From Saccharophagus degradans 2-40 (lineage in GTDB: Bacteria; Pseudomonadota; Gammaproteobacteria; Pseudomonadales; Cellvibrionaceae), in NCBI RefSeq assembly GCF_000013665.1, contig NC_007912.1:3713501-3777500 (forward strand): a stretch of DNA of 64,000 bases. The letters run 5' to 3'. The notes beneath the pieces were generated by a model, which worked only from the letters and a program-made list of their open reading frames with translations, searched no databases and was not told the DNA's origin. The position numbers were made by a program, and so were the translations under genes. Below, in pieces: positions 46,041-55,020 of this stretch; the first letter of the stretch is position 1; every line of letters starts with the position of its first letter.

Positions 46041-46415
46041 TTAATTTGTTTGTTCCATGTTCATTTCGTCGTAAATATTGATAGAACGTAACATTACGTC
46101 TCTATCAATTAATTGCAGGGTAGCATCGTGCTTTTGCTCCATATCCCACTGCAATTTATCTGGGGTATCATTCCCCTTCCAAGGAATAAAATAACTCACT
46201 GCAGGCTGTTCCCTATCTGCAAAGAATGTAGATTCCAATTTAATATTGGGCTCATCGCTTGCTACTTCAGCGGCCTTTTTCTTATCGGTTTGCGCTTCGC
46301 TTTTACTGTCTTCGGCAAACGCTGGCAGTGCTAAAACGAGTAGACCGGCCACCGCCACAAACCGACGAGCTAAAGTGCGTGTAGCAATTGATGTACTAGC
46401 AGTAAATATATACAT
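46041..46415 (-). CDS. Small exported protein of the motor-like cluster
   Basis: 124 residues, not recognised. Signal peptide (ARRFVAVAGLLVLALPAFA, cleaved near residue 34), then a charged Lys/Asp/Glu region and IKLESTFFADREQPAVSYFI, IPWKGNDTPDKLQWD. Placed between the TPR lipoprotein (start adjacent to its stop) and the TolQ homologue, so it is likely a periplasmic part of the same complex. Inference from position only. Confidence 0.7.
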   Translation of the reverse strand: MYIFTASTSIATRTLARRFVAVAGLLVLALPAFAEDSKSEAQTDKKKAAEVASDEPNIKLESTFFADREQPAVSYFIPWKGNDTPDKLQWDMEQKHDATLQLIDRDVMLRSINIYDEMNMEQTN

Positions 46416-46416
46416 A

Positions 46417-47160
46417 TTAACTTACCGGTTTTAATAGCGTTTTATCTGCGGGTAGCGCTTGAGCAACGCCTGTGCGTTTTTGTATTTCCATTAGCCAGTT
46501 AGCGACTTTTTTATCTTCACCACCGGTTAAAAACATATAGGCTTCCATATGCTTTTGCGCACGCAAAGGTAAATTGAGATACACATCATATAACACGGCT
46601 AAATTCAGGTGCGCCTCTGGGCAATCTTTCCACTCGGCCAAAGCATGGGCATAGACGTTTTGTGCTTTTAGGAACTCCCCTTGTACACGCAAAGCATGTG
46701 CTAGGCGCAACCAGGCATTCATATTGCTACGGTTTATTTCTAGCGCTTTTTGATAGTGCGTAATAGCAAGCTTGGTGTCTTTAGACTCCATGGCGATATC
46801 GCCTAATAGCACCCAAGGCCCAGATAGTGAGCTATCGCTCTGGGTGAGCGCGTTAAGCGTTTTAGTTGCGCTATTAAAGTCGCCTTTATTGAAAGCCCTA
46901 CGAGCAGTAATAAATTGGCTTACCGATTCTTTATCAATACGGCCACGTTTAATATAGGGGTTGGGTAGGGCTTCATAAGGCTGGGTTACGCCTTCTTTAT
47001 CTACCTCTAATACTGGTACAAAGCGCAAGGTAGCCATAAGCTCTGCCGCCTGCTCCACATCCGCACCAGTGGTTTTAACTCCGGTGGTATTGCAGGCGCT
47101 TAGCGTCAATACGGCACTAGTAACAAGCGCGGCAAAAACTAATTTATTAACGTATTTCAT
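46417..47160 (-). CDS. TPR lipoprotein of the motor-like cluster
   Basis: 247 residues from the ATG at 47160. Lipobox LTLSAC (C23). Residues about 70-235 contain about four tetratricopeptide repeats (AFNKGDFNSATKTLNALTQS, GPWVLLGDIAMESKDTKLAI, ITHYQKALEINRSNMNAWLR, APE AHLNLAVLYDVYLNLPL). Outer-membrane-anchored TPR lipoproteins occur in Glt and TonB2-type machines. Overlaps the upstream gene by 14 bp. Confidence 0.88.
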   Translation of the reverse strand: MKYVNKLVFAALVTSAVLTLSACNTTGVKTTGADVEQAAELMATLRFVPVLEVDKEGVTQPYEALPNPYIKRGRIDKESVSQFITARRAFNKGDFNSATKTLNALTQSDSSLSGPWVLLGDIAMESKDTKLAITHYQKALEINRSNMNAWLRLAHALRVQGEFLKAQNVYAHALAEWKDCPEAHLNLAVLYDVYLNLPLRAQKHMEAYMFLTGGEDKKVANWLMEIQKRTGVAQALPADKTLLKPVS

Positions 47161-50005
47161 CGCCATAACTCACTAATACCTCACTCTTTGCATATCGCTC
47201 TGGGTAGAGAGCACGTAACTGCACAAAACTTTTATCTATCCACTCGTTAAACTCGCCATCCCACGCCCGACTAGCATTGGCTTCATGTAACTCTATTGCC
47301 AACTGATCAAGAGGCTGGGCTTGCTCTTCGATAATACTTTCATACAGTTGAATATCGCTGCCACTTAGGTTGCTAGGCGGCGGAGCAGTTCGCAGATCGG
47401 ATGCTAATGCCTGATATAACTTCGCGATTTTATAACCCGAAAGTGTTACGTATTCCAGCACGCCCGATTCGGCAGCTTGCTGATAACTCGCACTAGCCTG
47501 CTCTAAAAACGCGTTGCGCTTAGGTAAGCTTTTTACCAAAGGCTGAGTCAACTTGGTGTTATGGAATTGTTCTGCGTAGAAATCGCCGTATTTAGTATTG
47601 GCCCAGGCCGCCAACCAAATACTGCGCTCAGTTTTATTATCGCCAGCTTTTCTATTAGCCTCTATCACTCTACGCAGCCAGTATTGCATTTTGCCGGCTT
47701 CACCTAAGGTTTCGTAATTAAGCGCAAGCCTGTAGCGCGCTTCCATTCGCGTATCGAAAGGCTGTTCGTAGCGGTGCGCATACTGCTTAAAGTATTTAAT
47801 CGCTTTCTCATGTTCTGCCGATTTTTCAAACATCATTGCCGCCGCAAATAAGGCTTCGCGCTGCACTTCCACATCCGGGTCGTTTGCATTTAGCGCCAAG
47901 TATTCTTGCGAAGCCGCTTGCCAGCGTTCATCGCGCTCGTAGGCTAATGCCAGTTTTCTGGGGAATTCCACAGCCAACTCGTGCTCACTGAAGTTAGCTT
48001 TTAAATCTAGAAGCTCGTCTATTGCTGTATCCCACTGCTTTAACTCCATCAATAAAATAACAGCATCGTATTGCGCGGGTACACGACGTGTAGAGTTTGG
48101 GGATAACGCTTTGATTTTTAATAGTTCGGCGATAGTGGCTTGCTTGTCGCCTGTTTGCACTATTGTTTCGGAATTTTTGTAGATAGTCGTGGCTAAGCGT
48201 TCAGATATAACGTTGTATTCTTCACTTTCCTGGACGACCAGCGCTCGCTGATTCAAGTAACTCGCTTCAGCCTCAACATAGTTTTCTAATTTAAACCAAG
48301 AGTGCGCCGCTATACCGTAAGCGGTTTTCTTAAGATTGTTGTCGAGGTTTGGGTTCTTATTCAGCAGCGCAGTAGACACTTCAATGGCCTGTTCATACTT
48401 ATTTAAGCTAAACAAGTATTCTGCTGCGTTAGTGAGTACCGAAGGTGAACGCTCATCCGCGTGGAAGGTGCCAGCAAAATTAAGCATGGAAGCCACAGCT
48501 TTTTCTTGCCACTGTCTAACCGCTTTCGAATTTTGCTCGGCTTCTGGGTAGGTATCTATGTGTTTTTGATACGAAATAATCGCTGCGTAACCCGCATCGG
48601 GCCGCTGCTCTTCTGCGCTTTTGCCCTTGGGCGTATAAGCAACGAACTCGTAATCATGTACCGCTTCGGCGAATCGTTTACCGGCAAATAACACTTCTGC
48701 ACGGTAGTACATAGTTGAATCGAAGTTCGGGTCATTAGGGAAAGTGTCTGCTAATTCCTTGTAGTAAGCCGCTGCGGAATCGTAAGACGCTTTGGCATCT
48801 TTGCGCGCAACACTAATACGCTTATCTTGCCCCTTGGGCTTCTCTTCGAGTTCAGCCAGTTTTTTGTCGTAATCCTGTGCTGCGCTGTGATGGAATTTGG
48901 CCAGCTCTTCTAAATATTCACGTAATGAAGTTGAAATAGAAGCGCGAATGGATTCATCTGCAACGTTAAAATTCGAATGAATACCGTAAGCTTTTACGTA
49001 AAGCGCTTTCTCTTCTAACGCCAGCGCAGGAAAACCACCTTTGATGTGCGCATTGATAACCATATTGTGAAACACGGGCGCACGCTGCGAGCTAGGGTTA
49101 GCATCAATATAAGCGCGGTAGCTATTTACCGCTTCGCCGAATAATTCTTTTTCTAAGTAAAAGTCACCCAGTTTTTTATACAGCATCCAAACATAAGAGC
49201 GGCCAACCAAACCCGGTACATTAGGAATTGTTTCGGCGCCGGCTAATTTATCTAGCGATAAACTTATTGAGTGCAATGTATCTTCAACCACAGGCTTTTC
49301 GGCCTTACCTAACCCTTCAGCAGACTCTTTGCCCGCGAGGTAGGTGTTCAATACGTTTGCGTAGGAATCTAAACTTTTTTCATATTGAAACTGTTTGTAA
49401 TGCGTCCAGCCCAACATATAGTGCGCGTTTACCCAAAGCGTACCAGTATTAAGGTGCGTAACTTGTTGGTAAGCGTGTTTAGCTTGGTCGTAACGCTGGT
49501 TGCTAAAGTGGATATCCGCCACACGGAACCACGCCTCAGCCAAATTGGGGTAGTAAGGATGCTTAGATGTAAGTTCGGTTAACATACGTAAGGCTTTTTC
49601 CTGCTCACCTTCCATATCGTATGCTTTTGCTAACTGATAAAGCACTTCCGCGTTATCTGGCGAATTGGGGTACTTTTCTAGAATTTTTTCGTATTCTTTA
49701 ATAGCTTCTAAATAATAGCTTTTCTTTTCTACATCTTGATGTTGCGTGTGCACAGATTCCATCATATACACATCGGCAATACGGCGTTCTATTTGCTCTT
49801 TTAGTTGTTTATCTTCAAACAAGTCGAGCAATTCTTTATATTCTTCACGCACTTGCGCATGATCGAGCTTTTCAAACTCAATTTCTTGCTCTTGCTTTGG
49901 CCTATACTCTAAATCGCCAAGCGTGCTTTGACGGTTATTTCCGCCACACGATGCGACAGCAATAACCGCCACTAACATTGGCAAAGTTCGCTTTAGAGGC
50001 TTCAT
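47147..50005 (-). CDS. Large TPR lipoprotein of the motor-like cluster
   Basis: 952 residues with a lipoprotein-like signal (AVIAVASCGG). Almost all of the rest is tetratricopeptide or similar helical repeat (YLEAIKEYEKILEKYPNSPD, NAEVLYQLAKAYDMEGEQEK, PYYPNLAEAWFRVADIHFSN, and many more), predicting a long superhelix in the periplasm or on the outer membrane. It overlaps the next gene by 4 bp, so it is translationally coupled. In comparison with Myxococcus Glt, large TPR proteins bridge the inner-membrane motor and the outer membrane (family knowledge). Confidence 0.9.
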   Translation of the reverse strand: MKPLKRTLPMLVAVIAVASCGGNNRQSTLGDLEYRPKQEQEIEFEKLDHAQVREEYKELLDLFEDKQLKEQIERRIADVYMMESVHTQHQDVEKKSYYLEAIKEYEKILEKYPNSPDNAEVLYQLAKAYDMEGEQEKALRMLTELTSKHPYYPNLAEAWFRVADIHFSNQRYDQAKHAYQQVTHLNTGTLWVNAHYMLGWTHYKQFQYEKSLDSYANVLNTYLAGKESAEGLGKAEKPVVEDTLHSISLSLDKLAGAETIPNVPGLVGRSYVWMLYKKLGDFYLEKELFGEAVNSYRAYIDANPSSQRAPVFHNMVINAHIKGGFPALALEEKALYVKAYGIHSNFNVADESIRASISTSLREYLEELAKFHHSAAQDYDKKLAELEEKPKGQDKRISVARKDAKASYDSAAAYYKELADTFPNDPNFDSTMYYRAEVLFAGKRFAEAVHDYEFVAYTPKGKSAEEQRPDAGYAAIISYQKHIDTYPEAEQNSKAVRQWQEKAVASMLNFAGTFHADERSPSVLTNAAEYLFSLNKYEQAIEVSTALLNKNPNLDNNLKKTAYGIAAHSWFKLENYVEAEASYLNQRALVVQESEEYNVISERLATTIYKNSETIVQTGDKQATIAELLKIKALSPNSTRRVPAQYDAVILLMELKQWDTAIDELLDLKANFSEHELAVEFPRKLALAYERDERWQAASQEYLALNANDPDVEVQREALFAAAMMFEKSAEHEKAIKYFKQYAHRYEQPFDTRMEARYRLALNYETLGEAGKMQYWLRRVIEANRKAGDNKTERSIWLAAWANTKYGDFYAEQFHNTKLTQPLVKSLPKRNAFLEQASASYQQAAESGVLEYVTLSGYKIAKLYQALASDLRTAPPPSNLSGSDIQLYESIIEEQAQPLDQLAIELHEANASRAWDGEFNEWIDKSFVQLRALYPERYAKSEVLVSYGDEIR

Positions 50006-51768
50006 TTCACTTGCTCCCCATTGCTTTTAGCCTTGGTACCACTCGCACCGTCGCCTTGTGCTCGCTCTAATTCAAGCAGCGTTGAATCGTACAAACGCGC
50101 TTTTGCTAAACGTGATTGAGCTAGGTAATAACCCATTCTATCTTCGTGTTTATTTAATTCTTTGTTTACTATGTCGCGCATTACGGGTTCCAAGCGCGCT
50201 ATATAGGCGCGTGTTTTTTCTAACTTTTCTTCAATTTCTTTGTGCTTTTGCTGCACTTGGCTTTCGTAATCGGCGGGATGTTGATATACCGACTCCACTT
50301 GCGCCATTTGCTGAGCGAGTTTATCTAAAGCCTCTAGCTCACGCTGTGTAGTTTGTAATAGCGCGTCCATGCGCGCTTGCTCTTCTTCCGAAAGGGTGAG
50401 CGCATGCAACCTTAAGTCTGCGCTATCTTGTGTAAACTGTGCGGATAATACCTTCTTGCGCTCAAGCGCTTCTTTAATGCGCTCGGCCATACTTTTTTGC
50501 TTAGTCGCCTTTAAAATAATTAAGTGCTCTTCGGCCTGTATTTTCCAATTTTCTAAGTTCGCCTCTAGCGCGTATAAATCTGCTAGCTCCCTAAGGGTTT
50601 CGTTAAACGGGTTGCTAGACATTAAATCGACTAAAAACGGGGTAAGCTTTTTGTAATCAACAGATGGCTTGGAACCGTACCAATCTTCGCTATCCATTAC
50701 CGCTTCTAGGTTAGCGACAAATTCGCGCGGTACATCCAAGTCCGATATAGCCCCTCGCGCCTGCTGAAGCATATTCAGCCCTTCGCGGAATTGCTTTTCG
50801 GCTAACAAGTTACCCTTTAATGCCTTTCTAGGTGAGCCTTCTTGCTCGTATAAATGTGCCAATAGCACCTTGGCTTCTTGCACCTCAGGAATGGCAATTG
50901 AGCGGCTGTTTAGTATTTCCAACGCCGGTATTGCATCATTAAAACGCTTTAATTTAATGGCCGACCAAGCATAAGAGAGCAATGCTCGGTTTGAATACAG
51001 CCCCGTTGTGCGAATATTTTGTAAATAAAGCCAAGCTTGCGGCAAATTGCCCGCCTGTAGTGCTAATTGCGCAAGGCCATGTTTTGCCCTGTCTCCTAGC
51101 ACAGACATTTCTTCGTTCGTACCCGAGTAACGCGAAACTTCCTCTAGGTTCACCACTGCAGAACCTAAATCCCCCGAGTTAAGGTGTCCAATGGCAAAGT
51201 TAAACAGTAAATAGGGGTATGCAGGGTTATTTTTCGAAAGCGGTTTTAAAGCTTCTTTTTGCTCTTGCGTATGGCTGCCATCGTTGCGAATTAAGGTGGC
51301 CAAATAGTGGTAATCAAAATGCAGCTCAGGGTCTACATCGCCGCTAATCCGGTCGAGTGCAGCGTAGGCTTGATCTAGCTGGGATTTGTTGTAATGCAAT
51401 TTGGCAAGGTAATACCAAATGCGGTTACGCACGGTATCTTTGGTGGCAGAGTTAACGAGTGCCGCCAAGTTTCGCTCAGCCTCATCTGGCATGCCATAAG
51501 ACACCATCATGCCACCGCTAAGCATTTCGCCTTCGGTATCTAACGCTATGGTGTTGCCTATTTCACTTGTGTATTCGTGTTCAACAAGTGCCGAAAAGTA
51601 ATCTTGTTGAAAGTAGTCAAATAGCACTACCCCGTACTCTAACTCTGCCCGCGAGTGTACGTGCGATTCAAATGGGGCCGCCACGGTGTTTACCGCGCAC
51701 AGAAAAAAAAACAAGGTGAAGAGACCCTGTTTTTTTAGCCTTTTAATATGAATACATCTATTAATCAC
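50002..51768 (-). CDS. Exported helical-repeat protein with C-terminal coiled coil
   Basis: 588 residues. Signal peptide ends near AVNTVAA (residue ~31). Residues about 40-420 are TPR/HEAT-like helical repeats (LVNSATKDTVRNRIWYYLAK, NPAYPYLLFNFAIGHLNSGD, LGSAVVNLEEVSRYSGTNEE). About 425-570 is a strongly charged coiled coil (RKKVLSAQFTQDSADLRLHA, MDALLQTTQRELEALDKLAQ, EIEEKLEKTRAYIARLEPVM). It overlaps the TPR lipoprotein gene by 4 bp (ATGA), which places it in the same operon. Probably periplasmic, spanning part of the envelope. Confidence 0.82.
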   Translation of the reverse strand: MINRCIHIKRLKKQGLFTLFFFLCAVNTVAAPFESHVHSRAELEYGVVLFDYFQQDYFSALVEHEYTSEIGNTIALDTEGEMLSGGMMVSYGMPDEAERNLAALVNSATKDTVRNRIWYYLAKLHYNKSQLDQAYAALDRISGDVDPELHFDYHYLATLIRNDGSHTQEQKEALKPLSKNNPAYPYLLFNFAIGHLNSGDLGSAVVNLEEVSRYSGTNEEMSVLGDRAKHGLAQLALQAGNLPQAWLYLQNIRTTGLYSNRALLSYAWSAIKLKRFNDAIPALEILNSRSIAIPEVQEAKVLLAHLYEQEGSPRKALKGNLLAEKQFREGLNMLQQARGAISDLDVPREFVANLEAVMDSEDWYGSKPSVDYKKLTPFLVDLMSSNPFNETLRELADLYALEANLENWKIQAEEHLIILKATKQKSMAERIKEALERKKVLSAQFTQDSADLRLHALTLSEEEQARMDALLQTTQRELEALDKLAQQMAQVESVYQHPADYESQVQQKHKEIEEKLEKTRAYIARLEPVMRDIVNKELNKHEDRMGYYLAQSRLAKARLYDSTLLELERAQGDGASGTKAKSNGEQVK

Positions 51769-51807
51769 TTCTGTTACCGCAACAGTTTTTTCGTCGCCTT
51801 AGTTCAA

Positions 51808-52431
51808 TCACCATTGTTTTAACTTAAAAACAGGTTCCTGCGTACTTTCGTCGTCGGTTACCAGTATTTCTAAGTATTGGCTACCTAGCCCTTTATCGAA
51901 CTCCAGTTCTGCTGCGCGCTTGTAAACTCTATCGTTAGCGCCTATCCCTGTAAAAAAAGCGGTAAGCCTATGCTCGCCCTCACTCATATTGGTTACATAG
52001 AGCTTTTGCACACCGCCATTTAATAGTGCTGTGCGCTGTTTTTCGGAATAGACGTGCGACGTTACTAAACGCCCATCAATTTTTACCTTCACGCTCTCTA
52101 ACGTAAAAAAGCGGCCGGAGTTAACCGTAATAAAAACCGTAAAGCGCGTATTTGAGGGAAACAGCATGTTTTCCTCTAGCAGCCGCAAATCTTTATTAAG
52201 TACGATCACCTCTTTTTTAAGCGCTTGTACTTCTCGCGATATTTTAGCGATGTCTGATTCGGCCTGCGTATCTTTTTGGACTTGACCTTTGGTTTCATCA
52301 AACTCGATATCTACGCCTGTATACCAAGCGTCGCCCTTGGGCTTTTCTTGGGCTAGCAGGGAGGCTGAACACAAGCAAAATGCGAACACCGTCACTAAAT
52401 TTAAAATTCGTACTAGTAATTGGCTAAACAA
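51808..52431 (-). CDS. Exported coiled-coil protein of the motor-like cluster
   Basis: 207 residues. Signal peptide (about 1-27, ending SLLA). Residues about 55-90 are a coiled coil (SDIAKISREVQALKKEVIVL), followed by a beta-rich domain (TRFTVFITVNSGRFFTLESV, KVKIDGRLVTSHVYSEKQRT). Not recognised as a named family. First gene of the minus-strand run that ends in the TonB-like gene; divergent from an outer-membrane-barrel gene. Confidence 0.72.
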   Translation of the reverse strand: MFSQLLVRILNLVTVFAFCLCSASLLAQEKPKGDAWYTGVDIEFDETKGQVQKDTQAESDIAKISREVQALKKEVIVLNKDLRLLEENMLFPSNTRFTVFITVNSGRFFTLESVKVKIDGRLVTSHVYSEKQRTALLNGGVQKLYVTNMSEGEHRLTAFFTGIGANDRVYKRAAELEFDKGLGSQYLEILVTDDESTQEPVFKLKQW

Positions 52432-52714
52432 GTTCTCACACCAGTTAAATAGTTGTTAGAGGTTCCCTAACTTATCGGAATGTATTTATACTTAACTTCC
52501 CGCGTGCTGTTGCTAAAAGTTAATTGAAACAAAAACCAGATCACACTAATTTTTTGGGTTTTCACATGTCGCTCACAATTTTGACAGAAGAAAAAATGAA
52601 TTAGTGCATTTTTTAATGGTCGCATTGCAACCGTACTCGGCAGCGAATATCTTATGCACTCACCTGCAATGCAATACCTTTTACTACCGATTAGTCGAAA
52701 TAAAGGCTCAATAC

Positions 52715-53377
52715 GTGAACTACTTAACAAAGAATTTATTGCAATTTTCTGCCGCCTTAATTGTTTGCGGCTTTTCCTCTTCCCTTGCATTGGCTCAAGA
52801 CGCATCTGAGCAAACACGCAAGCCTGTACGCGTGGTAATTCCAGATAAACGCGTTGATGCGGCGCAGCCGGCGACTATCGATACAGAGAAATTTGAGCTG
52901 GGCGCTTACGCAGGCATGCTCTCGGTAGCAGACTTCAATACAAACCTTGTAACGGGCTTCTCCCTCACCTACCACATCACCCGTGATTGGCTAGCACAAG
53001 TACAGATGGGGCAGTCTACGGTAAGCCGTGCCACTTTTGAGGATATTGCCGATGCAAACTTTCTGGCAGATGGCGAGTACGACTTTACCTACACCACCCT
53101 TAGCGGCGGTTACCGCATAGCCCACGGCCGCTCGTTTTTAAGCACCAAAGGTAAGTACGATTCCGCGATCTTCCTATTAGCGGGAGTTGGTAACATTGAA
53201 TTCGCCGGCAACTCTGCTGCGAGCGGGCTTTTAGGCCTTAGCTACCGAGTGGTACCCACCGACTGGATGACTATAAACTTGGATTTTAAAAACCACCTAT
53301 TCGAACGCGAGTTTTTAGATACCACCAGCCAAACCATGAACAATGAATTGAATATTGGGGTTAATGTGCTGTTTTAG
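52715..53377 (+). CDS. Outer-membrane beta-barrel-like protein 1
   Basis: 220 residues. The true start is GTG at 52715: a signal peptide begins there (NYLTKNLLQFSAALIVCGFS, cleaved near ALA) and AAAGG lies about 8 nt upstream; the longer ATG frame from 52604 has no export signal. The mature part consists of amphipathic beta strands (ELGAYAGMLSVADFNTNLVT, DFTYTTLSGGYRIAHGRSFL, NNELNIGVNVLF) ending in Phe, typical for small outer-membrane barrels. It resembles the two barrel proteins encoded next to it in the opposite direction. Confidence 0.82.
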   Translation: MNYLTKNLLQFSAALIVCGFSSSLALAQDASEQTRKPVRVVIPDKRVDAAQPATIDTEKFELGAYAGMLSVADFNTNLVTGFSLTYHITRDWLAQVQMGQSTVSRATFEDIADANFLADGEYDFTYTTLSGGYRIAHGRSFLSTKGKYDSAIFLLAGVGNIEFAGNSAASGLLGLSYRVVPTDWMTINLDFKNHLFEREFLDTTSQTMNNELNIGVNVLF

Positions 53378-53436
53378 TAAAAATGAACAGTTCAAGGCGG
53401 AGTTACACCAAGCTCAGCCAGCTAGACCGTACAAGA

Positions 53437-53456
53437 GCGCCCCAAGAATGGGGCGC
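53437..53456. terminator. GC-rich hairpin between convergent barrel genes
   Basis: GCGCCCC (53437-53443), loop AAGAAT, GGGGCGC (53450-53456). No T-run on either side, so a moderate call. Confidence 0.5.
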
Positions 53457-53485
53457 GAAGAGAGAAACCTTAAAATTAGCGCTTA

Positions 53486-54103
53486 CTAAAATAAATAACC
53501 TACCCCCACTCCTATCTGTGAAGTGCGAGTTAGCTCGTCTTCTACCAACAAGCTGGAGTTAAAGCTCACATTGCGGTAATCGCAGCGAACAATAATTTTT
53601 CTTGTGAGTGCAAACTGGTAACCCACACCGTAGGTGTAGCTAAAATTGTTTTCACCCCCGAGCGCAGTCTCCCCCACGCCAGCTACAACATACAGGGCAG
53701 AAAGGTTAGATTTACGGTTGCTTCTAAACACTTCGCCTTGGAAAATATTGTAACCAACCAAAAAGTCGAAATGTTTAAAGTCTCTGTCGGCACCCTCAAA
53801 CAGGCGCCCTTGGCTTTGTTCAAAAGCAGACAATGCTAAGTGACTTTGGGCGTAGTTAAACTGCAAAAAGAAATCTTCTGTGGCTTTAAAATTGGCGCTT
53901 ACGCCGGCATAGAGCTCGCTACCGAAATCTTCGATATTAAGCATGCCGGTGCTCACCCCCACTTCAAAAAAGTCTGAGTTTATTTTGGCCTTATCGTTTT
54001 CTGCAGCCTGTGCAGTGCCAGCAGTGGCGAGCAAAAATACCGCTGCGCCTATGCCAGCCAATATACGACCGCTTAGAAAAACGTGTTGAAACCGACGAAC
54101 CAT
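53486..54103 (-). CDS. Outer-membrane beta-barrel-like protein 2
   Basis: 205 residues. Signal peptide ends near AGTAQA (residue ~34). Repeated strands (FEVGVSTGMLNIEDFGSELY, FFLQFNYAQSHLALSAFEQS, VRCDYRNVSFNSSLLVEDEL, SQIGVGVGYLF) with a C-terminal Phe, close in style to barrel protein 1 (both carry a GMLxxxDFxxxL strand). Its start overlaps the end of the upstream gene by 31 bp. Probably one of three barrels that form the outer-membrane end of the motor-like system. Confidence 0.82.
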   Translation of the reverse strand: MVRRFQHVFLSGRILAGIGAAVFLLATAGTAQAAENDKAKINSDFFEVGVSTGMLNIEDFGSELYAGVSANFKATEDFFLQFNYAQSHLALSAFEQSQGRLFEGADRDFKHFDFLVGYNIFQGEVFRSNRKSNLSALYVVAGVGETALGGENNFSYTYGVGYQFALTRKIIVRCDYRNVSFNSSLLVEDELTRTSQIGVGVGYLF

Positions 54104-54861
54104 CCTTCCAACTCCAGATTATTATTTTCAATACTTATATCGAACCAACGCTGCTCGATGTTAACTACAAAATTTCTACCTACGTAGTAATTTAACCTTA
54201 GGCCATAGCTTTTTAGGTCGGAATCGCTAAAGCCAAGCGGCACCAACTCTGGCTGAGATTCAATTTTCATTGTACCCATGCCGTAAAGTATGGCTGGTGA
54301 GAACTTCCATTTGGAGATAGGCTCGGCAACAAGGTTAAGCCCCATATAGCTGCCACGGGTTTCTGGTGCATAAAAACGGCCGGTTTCAGCTTCGATAACA
54401 AGCCAACTAATGGGCCTATACCCTGCGGATAACTTTAGATTGTCGGCGCCTTGCAGTTCGCCCGATGAGAACGCACCTGCCGCAAAGCCTACCTGCCACC
54501 CTTTATTGAGGTAGTCGCCGTAGCTCACCGAGGGTAAATCTGCGGGCTCGCCAGACTTTTGCATGGTGCGCGCTATTTGGCTTTCTGATACCCAGCCCAC
54601 CTGGTTGCTTTGGCTTAACACTTCATACCAGCCGGGTTGACGGGTTAACACCACCACACCTTCACCCTCTTCTATTACATAGAAAATAGGGTAACCACGG
54701 CCAGGCCCTGTGTGTAGCTCTAGGTAAGGGTCGATAACCTCCAATAACACACCCGAGAGTTCAAAATCTTTCGCCGCCGCAAGTTGCGGAATAGCGAGAG
54801 CGATAACAATGAAGGGGGCGAGCTTGGAAACGAGATATTTGTATAGGCCAATAAATCGCAA
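54073..54861 (-). CDS. Exported SH3 domain + outer-membrane barrel-like protein
   Basis: 262 residues. Signal peptide ends near QLAAA (residue 29). Residues about 35-95 form a bacterial SH3 domain (LELHTGPGRGYPIFYVIEEG, PGWYEVLSQSNQVGWVSESQ), known to bind peptidoglycan or cell-wall peptides. The rest (about 110-262) is a beta-barrel-like stretch (QVGFAAGAFSSGELQGADNL, LKSYGLRLNYYVGRNFVVNI) ending in Phe. SH3 plus barrel would link the cell wall to the outer membrane. Overlaps barrel gene 2 by 31 bp, so they are co-transcribed. Confidence 0.8.
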   Translation of the reverse strand: MRFIGLYKYLVSKLAPFIVIALAIPQLAAAKDFELSGVLLEVIDPYLELHTGPGRGYPIFYVIEEGEGVVVLTRQPGWYEVLSQSNQVGWVSESQIARTMQKSGEPADLPSVSYGDYLNKGWQVGFAAGAFSSGELQGADNLKLSAGYRPISWLVIEAETGRFYAPETRGSYMGLNLVAEPISKWKFSPAILYGMGTMKIESQPELVPLGFSDSDLKSYGLRLNYYVGRNFVVNIEQRWFDISIENNNLELEGWFVGFNTFF

Positions 54862-54988
54862 GGGACAATACTCTTAGTGTTAATGAATTTTTTATTCTAA
54901 CACCCAGTTATTGGCTAAAACTTGGCTTTAAGGCCAAAGTGTTCTGTATGTCACACTTCAAGCCTATGGCCTCTACCAAAGAGGAAGG

Positions 54989-55014
54989 GCCAACAGGTAA
55001 AAGCACCTGTTGGC
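54989..55014 (-). terminator. Hairpin downstream of the hotdog-like gene
   Basis: GCCAACAGGT (54989-54998) pairs with ACCTGTTGGC (55005-55014), 6-nt loop. On the minus strand CCTTCCTCTTT follows, a weak T-tail. Confidence 0.6.
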
Positions 55015-55020
55015 TAAGAG

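Noticed and set aside
43214-47166. Interpreting the cluster as a simple TonB2/TtpC iron-uptake operon
   Set aside because: Two ExbDs, AgmX/PglI-type domain, several TPR proteins and barrels and no DUF3450 or TonB-dependent receptor nearby; kept only as an alternative.
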